Assembly: GCA_947088415.1 (NCBI GenBank)
Contig: CAMUGK010000056.1
Coordinates: 1 to 6,131, forward strand
Direction of reading: 5' to 3'
Source of the DNA: an uncultured Bacillota bacterium
GTDB lineage: Bacteria; Bacillota; Clostridia; Christensenellales; UBA1242
DNA: 6,131 bases
Positions 1 through 5,602 of this stretch are shown one piece after another. Within the stretch, counting starts at the first letter, position 1, and each line of letters begins with the position of its first letter. The notes under the pieces are model-generated. The model saw only the letters and a program-made list of their open reading frames with translations. It searched no databases and was not told where the DNA came from. Both the position numbers and the translations under genes were made by a program.

Positions 1-216
1 TGTTGAATTTTCATTTCCGATTATTGCGTCATAATAAAGCATTTCTTGGTCACGAGTTGACTCTCTATCTGTGCGATATGCTGTGAAATAACTGGTTGAT
101 GTTTGTTGTGAATCTGGTTGTTTGATATTGTTATTTAAAATTATATTTAAATAACCTGTTACTCCTAAAAGTAAAACCATTGCTGCTAAAATAATGATTT
201 TTGTTCTTTTTTTCAT
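1..216 (-). CDS. spoIIIAH: Stage III sporulation protein AH, N-terminal part (cut by window edge)
   Basis: Reading from the ATG at 216 gives 72 in-frame codons with no stop before the left edge, so the C-terminal part is missing from the window. The start is basic (MKKRTK) and leads into one membrane segment at about residues 7-28. A polar linker follows, then YFTAYRTDRE at 43-52 and TRDQE at 54-58; this F-x-x-Y-R-x-[DE]-R-E-x-x-R pattern is the hallmark of SpoIIIAH. Known role: a mother-cell membrane protein with a YscJ/EscJ-like ring-building domain that binds forespore SpoIIQ across the intermembrane space, building the channel needed for late forespore gene expression. The binding domain itself lies beyond the edge. 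AAAGGAGAG lies a few bases before the ATG, and the gene starts 12 bp after spoIIIAG ends, so it is the last canonical gene of the operon. This gene is too short in the window to be found by length alone; motif and context make the call secure. Confidence 0.93.
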   Translation of the reverse strand, partial: MKKRTKIIILAAMVLLLGVTGYLNIILNNNIKQPDSQQTSTSYFTAYRTDRESTRDQEMLYYDAIIGNENST

Positions 217-228
217 AATACTCTCCTT

Positions 229-765
229 TTACTTTCCTGCCAAAATTGTTATCTTGGCATTATCGACTTCGATTACTGTTTGAATTAAAGTTAGAATATC
301 CATTTTAACTTTAACATCTTCAACTCCTTTGGCAACAACAACGATGCCTTTTATCTTTGGATAATATTCTTTTGTTATAACTGGTTTGCCGTCAATAAGC
401 ACTAGGCTTGTTGTTGTAATAGTTCCAGACGACGTTTGCTTGATTTCTTCTTTAGTTGCATAATCATATTCAAACCCAGTTTCCAAAGTTATTATAACTT
501 TAGTTTCACTTGCGCCTTTAACACTGGACAAGACACTATCTAATTTATTCTCGAGATAGACAACATATTCGGCAGAAGTTGAAAAAGTTTCTTGCGAAAT
601 TTGACTATTATCATCGGTTGACGTTTGTTTTCCTTTGCCGCCAAATGAGGAAAGATAAATTGCTATAATAATTAAAGCTGCAATTATTGCAATATAAATT
701 TCAATATGTTTAATTTTTTTAAGCTTGTCCCAAAAGATTTTTAAAAAATTTTCTGTCTTATTCAT
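229..765 (-). CDS. spoIIIAG: Stage III sporulation protein AG
   Basis: Predicted product of 178 residues. It has a short basic N-terminus, one membrane segment (about residues 22-40), a polar Ser/Thr/Gln linker to about 60, then a ring-building-motif domain. Within that domain the helix AEYVVYLENKLDSVLSSVKG is followed by strand TKVIITLETG, a Thr-rich beta insertion at about 96-133, the conserved YPKIKGIVVVAKG (about 135-147) and a final helix-strand. Known role: in B. subtilis SpoIIIAG forms a large oligomeric ring in the space between mother cell and forespore, and the beta insertion builds the ring wall. I chose the ATG at 765 because AGGGTGG lies just upstream; an in-frame ATG at 783 adds six residues but has no ribosome site. 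The chosen start overlaps the end of spoIIIAF by 8 bp, suggesting translational coupling. The protein is shorter than the B. subtilis one (about 229 residues, from memory), while the core motifs are intact. Confidence 0.93.
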   Translation of the reverse strand: MNKTENFLKIFWDKLKKIKHIEIYIAIIAALIIIAIYLSSFGGKGKQTSTDDNSQISQETFSTSAEYVVYLENKLDSVLSSVKGASETKVIITLETGFEYDYATKEEIKQTSSGTITTTSLVLIDGKPVITKEYYPKIKGIVVVAKGVEDVKVKMDILTLIQTVIEVDNAKITILAGK

Positions 766-1258
766 TAAACACCACCCTTTCATTATTTATTTTTGAAATT
801 CTTGTAACTATTGACAGCATGTCTTTTTTTACCTCTGATATATCTTTATGCAGTGCATTTTCAGATATGCTAAGAAACGATAAATCGACATAAATCGCTT
901 TAATTTCTATTTTTGATGCAAAAATATCACTATCTATTCGGGCGGAAACGTTTAAGTAACCACAAGCTTCTATATCTTTATTAATTTGTTTCTGCATTTC
1001 AGCGACTTTATCTAAGTTGATTTGATAAAGATATTCGTCTTGAATTTCTATTTGCTCTTCACCAAACAAGGATGAAAAATCAAAATCCTTTTTAAGCAGT
1101 TTTGGAAGCGGTGAAATAATGACTAAGATTATAATAAAGGAAAATATGCCTTTAACATATTTATTCATTTGTCCCAGTGGCAAAACTAGTTCTACCAAAA
1201 CTGACAGACATATAACCCCTGCAATCGACATTATCCATGCAGACATTGATGAAAGCAT
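758..1258 (-). CDS. spoIIIAF: Stage III sporulation protein AF
   Basis: Product of 166 residues. Two membrane segments lie at about residues 8-27 and 35-55, with the family pattern of a Trp near the start (SAWIMSI), LVELVLP, then YVKGIFSFIIILVIISPLPKLL. The soluble remainder has an acidic linker (60-78), a helix (LDKVAEMQKQINKDIEACGY), strands (NVSARIDS, KIEIKAIYVDL), a helix (ISEVKKDMLSIVTRISKI) and a last strand (ERVVF). This alternation fits the ring-building fold reported for SpoIIIAF. Known role: membrane component of the SpoIIIA-SpoIIQ complex in the mother cell. The ATG at 1258 has a near-ideal AAAGGAGGG site six bases upstream. The gene follows a 60-bp gap after spoIIIAE that contains a long palindrome, and it overlaps spoIIIAG. 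It is shorter than the B. subtilis protein (about 206 residues, from memory). Name rests on operon position plus the two-TM N-terminal signature. Confidence 0.92.
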   Translation of the reverse strand: MLSSMSAWIMSIAGVICLSVLVELVLPLGQMNKYVKGIFSFIIILVIISPLPKLLKKDFDFSSLFGEEQIEIQDEYLYQINLDKVAEMQKQINKDIEACGYLNVSARIDSDIFASKIEIKAIYVDLSFLSISENALHKDISEVKKDMLSIVTRISKINNERVVFNE

Positions 1259-1282
1259 ATTCCCTCCTTTTATTTTTTTCTC

Positions 1283-1304
1283 TTCTTTTCTCTAGAGAAA
1301 AGAA
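1283..1304. repeat. 22-bp perfect palindrome between spoIIIAE and spoIIIAF
   Basis: The core CTTTTCTCTAGAGAAAAG extends by two further paired bases on each side, giving 11 + 11 perfectly complementary bases centred between 1293 and 1294. In the spoIIIA transcript it could fold into a hairpin with a CUAG loop and a mostly A-U stem, about 25 nt before the spoIIIAF start. The transcribed strand continues with GAAGAGA and an A run, not a U run, so it does not look like an intrinsic terminator for the operon. It could be an mRNA processing or stability element, a protein-binding site, or chance in purine/pyrimidine-rich DNA. Confidence 0.6.
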
Positions 1305-1318
1305 AATAAATATAATTT

Positions 1319-2617
1319 TTAAAAAATATTTGCAGAGCACATGATTAGACCGAGCATGATAAGATAAATAAATGCCACGCTTATAATTAAAGAAATGAGT
1401 AAAACCATGCTTTTAGCTATACTAGAAATAAAGTTTGCAACACGAGAATTGCCAAGTGGCTCAATAATTGCCGCCATAAGTTTAAGACTTAACATAAAAA
1501 TTATAAGTTTGATTAATGGCGAAATAATTGTGGCAAGAAGCAAAAACAAACCACCTGCTCCTATAGCATTTTTAATAAGAGATGAACTTGCAATAATAAT
1601 TGAAAGTCCATCACTGAGATAAGAACCAACTATTGGAATATAAGAACGAATGGCATATTTGGCAGTTTTGATTGAAATGCCGTCAACAGACCCTGCAGTT
1701 ATACCCTGAATAGAAACGAATGCCGAGAAGATTGTAAAAATAAGACCTGTTAACCATTTAAACGAAGAGTTGAAGAATGATGTGAATTTATCTAGTTTAA
1801 CAGTATTTGAAAGATTGGAAATAACCGAAAAGACTATAGAAAAGATAAACAATGGCAGTAAGATAAATGAAAAGAAATTTAATATTGAACCAGTAAGCAG
1901 AGCCATTGCTGGCTGATAGACAGAAACAGAAACACTTCCACCCAATGCAGTGAGCAAGGTTAATAGAATTGGGAATATTGCATCCATTTGTGCCTTGATT
2001 GAAGTTATAACCCCGCCCGTCATTGAAACCATTTTGACTGTTACACCTAAAATTATGACAACAATAATTCCATAAGTGACAAAGTGAATAACATCTTGAA
2101 TAGATTTTGAATTGCTTGTTGGTCTAAGACCTTGAAGCATTCCACCAGAAATGGCTATAGCAACAACTGTTGCCATAACTGGTAATAAGGCAATTAAATC
2201 ATTAAAGAATAGCGAAACAAGTGCTTCCCATAAACTTTGTTTGCCTTCTGAAAACTCGCCAGTCACTAAAGATATAATTTTGTCATAAAAGGAAGTTGAT
2301 GCAAAAATTTGCAGACTGTCACTATCTAAAGATTTGATTATTTCTTCAAGGTTTTCAAGATTTAATGAACCAAGTTGTTCAAACACCTTTTCTTCAAGAA
2401 TTTTTAAAGCCTCTTCACGTTCATCTTGGGTTAATTCATCAGCCATAACACTTTGATTTGCATAGGTGGCGGAAATGACAGGAACAAAAATAAATAATAA
2501 TGCACAAATAACTAATAAAATTTTAGACCATTTTTTTGATTTATGTTTCTCTCTTTGTGAAATAAAATTCCTTGATTTTTCTCCCATAAAATAAGGAAAT
2601 TTAAAAGGTTTGGTCAT
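1319..2617 (-). CDS. spoIIIAE: Stage III sporulation protein AE
   Basis: Product of 432 residues, the largest membrane protein of the complex. A basic N-terminus (1-30) leads to a signal-like hydrophobic segment (32-53, ending SATYA). A charged extracytoplasmic stretch (about 58-128) follows, then seven or eight membrane segments between 139 and 428. Family hallmarks are YQPAMALL (234-241), SNLSNTVKLDKFTSFFNSSFKW (267-288) and, most diagnostic, IQGITAGSVDGISIKTAKYAIRSYIPIVGSYLSDG in two contiguous blocks at 303-337. Known role: polytopic component of the SpoIIIA mother-cell complex, proposed as an export-gate-like or permease-like part. Its ATG overlaps the TGA of spoIIIAD (ATGA), so translation is probably coupled; no clear ribosome site lies before it or before the in-frame ATG at 2587. 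The basic extension before the signal-like segment is longer than I expect for the family (about 400 residues in B. subtilis), so the true start is less certain than the identity. Confidence 0.95.
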   Translation of the reverse strand: MTKPFKFPYFMGEKSRNFISQREKHKSKKWSKILLVICALLFIFVPVISATYANQSVMADELTQDEREEALKILEEKVFEQLGSLNLENLEEIIKSLDSDSLQIFASTSFYDKIISLVTGEFSEGKQSLWEALVSLFFNDLIALLPVMATVVAIAISGGMLQGLRPTSNSKSIQDVIHFVTYGIIVVIILGVTVKMVSMTGGVITSIKAQMDAIFPILLTLLTALGGSVSVSVYQPAMALLTGSILNFFSFILLPLFIFSIVFSVISNLSNTVKLDKFTSFFNSSFKWLTGLIFTIFSAFVSIQGITAGSVDGISIKTAKYAIRSYIPIVGSYLSDGLSIIIASSSLIKNAIGAGGLFLLLATIISPLIKLIIFMLSLKLMAAIIEPLGNSRVANFISSIAKSMVLLISLIISVAFIYLIMLGLIMCSANIF

Positions 2618-3006
2618 TTTGGTAGAAGCTGAGAAATGATTTTTAAAATATTGGTTATGATTGGGAGTGCCATAACCATTATTACAATTTTGCCACCAAG
2701 CAGAATTTTATCTGCAAGCGAACCATTGCCACTATCACTGCAAATGCCAGCCGAAAATTCAATTAAATAACCTATTCCGATTATTTTTAAAACCAACGTG
2801 TAAAGCGAAGATGAAATGCCTGTTGAGTCAATTATAAGTTTGAATGAATCAAAGATATTTGTAAGATAGCCTAAAAGCATGATTAAAATAATGACACCAC
2901 CACTTAGTGCTATCATAATTGCAAAATCATTTCTAATAGGTTTGACAATAAGTGTTGCAATGGATGTTATAACGCCAATAGCAACAATTTTTATAATTAA
3001 ATCCAT
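2614..3006 (-). CDS. spoIIIAD: Stage III sporulation protein AD
   Basis: Product of 130 residues, close to the usual length of about 133. Four membrane segments lie at about 3-21, 28-50, 68-88 and 102-122. The C-terminal half contains the family signature KIIGIGYLIEFSAGICSDSG (74-93) followed by NGSLADKILLGGKIVIMVMALP (94-115), including the Glu, Cys and Gly-Gly-Lys positions conserved in SpoIIIAD. The N-terminal half resembles SpoIIIAC; both belong to the same Pfam family (SpoIIIAC/SpoIIIAD). Known role: integral membrane component of the SpoIIIA complex; its molecular job is not settled. The ATG at 3006 is preceded by TTGGAGAAAA, a good ribosome site. It begins 63 bp after spoIIIAC and its stop codon overlaps the spoIIIAE start by four bases. 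Confidence 0.95.
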   Translation of the reverse strand: MDLIIKIVAIGVITSIATLIVKPIRNDFAIMIALSGGVIILIMLLGYLTNIFDSFKLIIDSTGISSSLYTLVLKIIGIGYLIEFSAGICSDSGNGSLADKILLGGKIVIMVMALPIITNILKIISQLLPK

Positions 3007-3069
3007 TTTTCTCCAATTTTAATTTAAAATCAATATAATGTGGCTAGTATGCATTGCATAACACTAAAT

Positions 3070-3264
3070 TTAGAAATTGAACATAGTTTTTATTGTTGTA
3101 AAAAGGTCGCCAACAAGGTTTAAAACCATTAAAAGAACAATTATAAGACCTGCAAGTGTGGCAAGAGAAGAAATTTCTTCTTTGCCTGTTTGTTTTAAAA
3201 TTTGACCGACAATGGCTGTAAGAATGCCTATTGCGGCAATTTTGAAAATTATTTCAACACCCAT
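3070..3264 (-). CDS. spoIIIAC: Stage III sporulation protein AC
   Basis: Product of 64 residues, a normal length for this very small protein (about 68 in B. subtilis). It is almost entirely two hydrophobic segments (about 5-23 and 33-52) separated by the short charged loop KQTGKEE at 24-30. The pattern IIFKIAAIGILTAIVGQILKQTGKEE is typical of SpoIIIAC, and it aligns with the first half of SpoIIIAD. Known role: small membrane subunit of the SpoIIIA complex. The ribosome site AAGGGGGAG overlaps the TAA of spoIIIAB, with only 9 bp between the genes, so the two are likely co-translated. The gene is followed by 63 bp before spoIIIAD. Confidence 0.94.
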   Translation of the reverse strand: MGVEIIFKIAAIGILTAIVGQILKQTGKEEISSLATLAGLIIVLLMVLNLVGDLFTTIKTMFNF

Positions 3265-3273
3265 TTCTCCCCC

Positions 3274-3768
3274 TTACCAAAGCACCACCGCCGACATTAA
3301 ACCAATCACAATTCCCATTTTTAAAGATAAACTACCATATTTTTTGTTTTCTTCATTGGCTTTGGTTGAAAAATCGAGAAAACGTGCTTCAAAATTTTTA
3401 ATTTCTTTGGATTGACTTTCAACATCACTTCTGCCAAGCATTTTGAAAAACATTAAAACAACTTCTTTTTCTTGGTCTTTTAAAATATTGATATTTTTGA
3501 ATAGTTTGTTGTTGTCAAGTTCGCCACCTTCTTCAAGATAAGAGATAAAATTGTTTGGAAGATTTAAAAGGTCTTTTTTTATGTTATCATCAAGGTCTTT
3601 AAACAGTTTTTGAAGTCTTTCTCTTGAAAAATTAATTCCGATATCCAATTTTTGTGATAAAAGAATAAGTGCTTTAAAAAAATTTGCTCTTTTTTTATAT
3701 TTAATTGAAAATACATAACCTAAAACTACACATAAACCAAAAACTAATGCTATTAAAACCCACTTCAT
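3274..3768 (-). CDS. spoIIIAB: Stage III sporulation protein AB
   Basis: Product of 164 residues (family about 170). An N-terminal membrane segment (about 3-21) is followed by a cytosolic helical domain and a C-terminal membrane segment (about 149-164, ending VVLW). The diagnostic motif is MLGRSDVESQSKEIKNFEARF at 110-130, written here with its key residues L-G-R-S-D and Q-x-K-x-I; the family usually has LGxSDREQQ. Known role: its soluble domain resembles the cytosolic domain of GspF/PilC of type II secretion and type IV pilus systems, and it is thought to work with the ATPase SpoIIIAA at the mother-cell membrane. The ATG at 3768 has AAGGAG six bases upstream. It lies 12 bp after spoIIIAA and 9 bp before spoIIIAC, inside a tight operon. 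Confidence 0.94.
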   Translation of the reverse strand: MKWVLIALVFGLCVVLGYVFSIKYKKRANFFKALILLSQKLDIGINFSRERLQKLFKDLDDNIKKDLLNLPNNFISYLEEGGELDNNKLFKNINILKDQEKEVVLMFFKMLGRSDVESQSKEIKNFEARFLDFSTKANEENKKYGSLSLKMGIVIGLMSAVVLW

Positions 3769-3780
3769 ATTAACTCCTTG

Positions 3781-4686
3781 TCATCTTGACAAAACTCTTG
3801 AAAAATTTTCGTTATATACCCCTTCAATTGTTCCAGGGCCTTCTCTTGAAGATAAAACAATAAAGCGTTTAAAGATTTTAAGAGAAATAAGTTCTTTAAA
3901 GCCATCTTTTTTAACAAAATTCTCTATAGTATCACAATGTGCTGAAGCTAAGACCCCTACTCCACAATTTGATGCATAAATCACTGCATCAACATCTTCT
4001 TTAGTTCCAAGTTCATCAGTAACAATAAGATTTGGGCTTAACGAACGTATTCCATTTTCAAAGCCTATTTTTTTTCTTGCAAAAGAAATTTTATCTACAA
4101 AGTTGCCTAGACTTAAATTCCCAAGGTCAAGTTCGCCACGCTCGTCCAAAACCAAAACATTATAGGCATAATTTTTATTTGAAAGTTGATAGACAAAATC
4201 ACGTAGGAATGTGGTTTTACCAGCCGATGGCGGACTTAAAACTAAAGTATTTAAAACATTATCATTTTCAACAAGATAATGAAAAACTGGAAGTGAACAA
4301 TTTTTAATTTCATGTGGAAATCTAAGATTGATTGAATTGAAATTTGTCATTGTTTTTGGCACACCATTTTCTTCAACATAATCCCCGCCAATGCCAAGTC
4401 TAATTCCACCCTTTGTGACAATAAAACCTTTTTTTATCTGTTCATTAACCGAATAGATTGAACATTCACTTGCACGAAAGATAATATCTTCAATCATAAT
4501 TTTAGATGAAAAAATAGCCTCATTAAGTGATGAAGTTAATCCGTTATTACCAAGAAAAAATCTCTGTCCATTTAAAATGACAACAATCGGTTTGTTTTCT
4601 CTAAACCGTAGTTCATTTAACGCCTTAAAAGATATTTTCTCTGCCAAGATTTTGTAAATATTGTCAGGTAGAATTTTTTCAAGCAT
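3781..4686 (-). CDS. spoIIIAA: Stage III sporulation protein AA, secretion-type ATPase
   Basis: Product of 301 residues from the chosen start (B. subtilis about 307). The N-terminal part (to about 130) carries ELRFRENKPI and the G-x-R-LGIGG region seen in SpoIIIAA. The ATPase part has a Walker A of the family's SPPxxGKTT form (SPPSAGKTT, 151-159), LVLDERGELD (178-187), the Walker B-like LIVTDELG (220-227) and an ASAHC block (247-251). Known role: mother-cell cytosolic ATPase related to VirB11/GspE that energises the SpoIIIA complex; in B. subtilis its ATPase motifs are needed for forespore development. I chose the ATG at 4686 because AAGAGGTG lies five bases before it. An in-frame ATG at 4704 has no ribosome site and directly abuts a sigma-E-like -10 element, so it would probably lie upstream of the transcript start. 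First gene of the operon, after the efp terminator. Confidence 0.95.
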   Translation of the reverse strand: MLEKILPDNIYKILAEKISFKALNELRFRENKPIVVILNGQRFFLGNNGLTSSLNEAIFSSKIMIEDIIFRASECSIYSVNEQIKKGFIVTKGGIRLGIGGDYVEENGVPKTMTNFNSINLRFPHEIKNCSLPVFHYLVENDNVLNTLVLSPPSAGKTTFLRDFVYQLSNKNYAYNVLVLDERGELDLGNLSLGNFVDKISFARKKIGFENGIRSLSPNLIVTDELGTKEDVDAVIYASNCGVGVLASAHCDTIENFVKKDGFKELISLKIFKRFIVLSSREGPGTIEGVYNENFSRVLSR

Positions 4687-4704
4687 TAATACACCTCTTG
4701 GCAT

Positions 4705-4712
4705 AATGTATG
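4705..4712 (-). promoter_or_regulatory. Probable sigma-E -10 element for the spoIIIA operon
   Basis: The minus strand reads CATACATT here, a full match to the sigma-E -10 consensus CATACANT known from B. subtilis mother-cell genes; spoIIIA is a classic sigma-E operon. The expected -35 at a 14-15 bp spacing falls around 4727-4734, where the sequence is GTTATTTG, only a weak match to the ATA-containing consensus. A start point 6-8 bases downstream (about 4697-4699) would give a leader of only about 12-14 nt, just enough to include the AAGAGGTG ribosome site. The element lies downstream of the efp terminator, as expected for an independent operon. Confidence 0.65.
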
Positions 4713-4765
4713 AAATGAAATTTAAGCAAATAACAATAGGACAAATTAACCTAAAATTCGCAAAT

Positions 4766-4791
4766 AAAAAAAGTGGCGTTTGCCACTTTTT
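4766..4791 (-). terminator. Intrinsic terminator after efp
   Basis: On the minus strand AAAAAGTGGC, loop AAAC, GCCACTTTTT forms a 10-bp perfect stem (arms 4782-4791 and 4768-4777) whose 3' arm runs into seven consecutive T. It lies about 130 bp past the efp stop and just upstream of the spoIIIA promoter, so it should end efp transcripts and insulate the sporulation operon from vegetative read-through. The opposite strand has only five T after the stem and no known gene feeding it. Confidence 0.85.
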
Positions 4792-4922
4792 AGGGTGAAT
4801 TGATTATCTCTCTAACTTTTAATTATACCCAATAGACATTCGTGCAACATTTGGTTAAATTGAACGAATAACACTTTACTTTTCAATTCTGTAATTAAGA
4901 CAATCCCGCAGGATTTGCCTGC
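4792..4922. other. Gene-free spacer after efp with small hairpins and a TATAAT box
   Basis: No convincing coding sequence is seen. Right after the efp stop the transcript can form either GCAGG/CCTGC (4908-4922) or AATCC-TGCG-GGATT (4902-4915), which share bases and exclude each other. Further on, ATTCGT (4838-4843) pairs with ACGAAT (4864-4869), with an inner ATTT/AAAT stem at 4849-4860. A TATAAT box on the minus strand (4822-4827) has TTGCAC at only 14 bp spacing, too short for a normal promoter. In B. subtilis the small gene yqhV sits between efp and spoIIIAA; nothing like it is visible here. Confidence 0.5.
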
Positions 4923-5483
4923 CTATTTTACTCTTTCAAGATATGAGCCGTCACGTGTGTCAATGCGGATTATGTCGCCGATATTGACAAAAAGTGGAAC
5001 GCCAAGAACATAACCTGTTTCAACTTTTGCTGGTTTGTTTGTAGATTTTGATGTATCCCCTTGAATTCCTGGTTCACAATCAATAACTTCAAGTTCTACA
5101 AATGTTGGTGGATAAACTGAGAATGGATTGCCTTTGTAGAAATACATTGTTGCATTTGTATTTTCTTTAACAAAGTTAAGAGCATCTTCAACACTATCTC
5201 TATTAAGTGGAATTTGGTCATAAGTTTCTGCATCCATGAAATAATAAATGTCACCATCGTTGTAAAGATAAGTCATATCTTTCTTTTCAATAACTGCAAC
5301 TTGGAATTTATCTGATGGATTGAAAGTTTGTTCTTTAACTTGACCTGTCATAACATTCTTAAGTTTTGCTCTAACAAATGGAGAGCCTTTTCCTGGTTTA
5401 ACATGCAAGAATTCAACAACAGAATAAACTGCACCTTCCATTTCAAATGTCACACCTTTTCTAAAATCGCCTGCTGTAATCAT
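4923..5483 (-). CDS. efp: Translation elongation factor P
   Basis: Product of 186 residues, the normal full length. The N-terminal KOW-like domain carries the exposed loop VKPGKGSPF (28-36); Lys32 is the position modified in many bacterial EF-Ps (5-aminopentanol in B. subtilis, beta-lysine on the equivalent Lys in E. coli). Two OB domains follow, with TYLYNDGDIYYFMD (71-84), PPTFVELEVIDCEPGIQGDT (125-144), KPAKVETGYVLGVPLFVNIGD (150-170) and the C-terminal IRIDTRDGSYLERV. Role: binds ribosomes stalled on consecutive prolines and promotes peptide bond formation in the cytosol. Which enzyme modifies Lys32 cannot be told from this window. The ATG at 5483 has AAGGAG eight bases upstream. A promoter lies just before it and a terminator after it, so it is probably a single-gene unit beside spoIIIA, the same neighbourhood as in B. 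subtilis. Confidence 0.98.
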   Translation of the reverse strand: MITAGDFRKGVTFEMEGAVYSVVEFLHVKPGKGSPFVRAKLKNVMTGQVKEQTFNPSDKFQVAVIEKKDMTYLYNDGDIYYFMDAETYDQIPLNRDSVEDALNFVKENTNATMYFYKGNPFSVYPPTFVELEVIDCEPGIQGDTSKSTNKPAKVETGYVLGVPLFVNIGDIIRIDTRDGSYLERVK

Positions 5484-5514
5484 AAATATTTCTCCTTAAA
5501 TTTTTTTCTTATAT

Positions 5515-5543
5515 ATTTTAACATATTACGTTATTATTGTCTA
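5515..5543 (-). promoter_or_regulatory. Housekeeping (sigma-A type) promoter for efp
   Basis: The minus strand has TAGACA (5538-5543, five of six to TTGACA), a 17-bp spacer, and TAAAAT (5515-5520, five of six to TATAAT) preceded by TGt, making an extended -10. Transcription would start near 5508, giving a leader of about 25 nt with the AAGGAG ribosome site. It lies after the stop of the upstream gene, so efp need not depend on that gene's promoter. Confidence 0.75.
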
Positions 5544-5602
5544 GTATTTTTTTATATTTCACAAAACTTTCTTAAATAATTTCATTGCTGATAGAAGGAT
5601 TA

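Noticed and set aside
781..783. ATG at 783 as the spoIIIAG start
   Set aside because: Preceded only by AT-rich sequence without a purine site, while the ATG at 765 has AGGGTGG upstream.
1395..1622. Plus-strand ORF of 75 codons
   Set aside because: It lies antisense within spoIIIAE, whose protein is strongly conserved; no ribosome site or recognisable product. A shadow frame.
3212..3415. Plus-strand ORF of 67 codons
   Set aside because: Antisense across the spoIIIAB/AC junction, both of which are secure genes; the predicted product shows no family signature.
4032..4307. Plus-strand ORF of 91 codons
   Set aside because: Antisense to the ATPase core of spoIIIAA, covering its Walker motifs; His/Gln/Phe-rich product typical of a reverse frame.
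4702..4704. ATG at 4704 as the spoIIIAA start
   Set aside because: No ribosome site upstream and it directly abuts the sigma-E-like -10 element; the ATG at 4686 has AAGAGGTG at proper spacing.
4822..4847. TATAAT with TTGCAC as a vegetative promoter for spoIIIA
   Set aside because: The spacing is 14 bp, too short, and a strong terminator (4766-4791) lies between it and spoIIIAA.
4812..4850. Minus-strand 12-codon ORF (MLHECLLGIIKS) in the efp-spoIIIAA spacer, considered as a leader peptide or yqhV remnant
   Set aside because: No ribosome site, no resemblance to YqhV that I can see, and it ends before the terminator; most likely chance.
5328..5579. Plus-strand ORF of 83 codons
   Set aside because: Antisense to the 5' end of efp and its promoter; Phe/Cys/Asn-rich product with no plausible start context.
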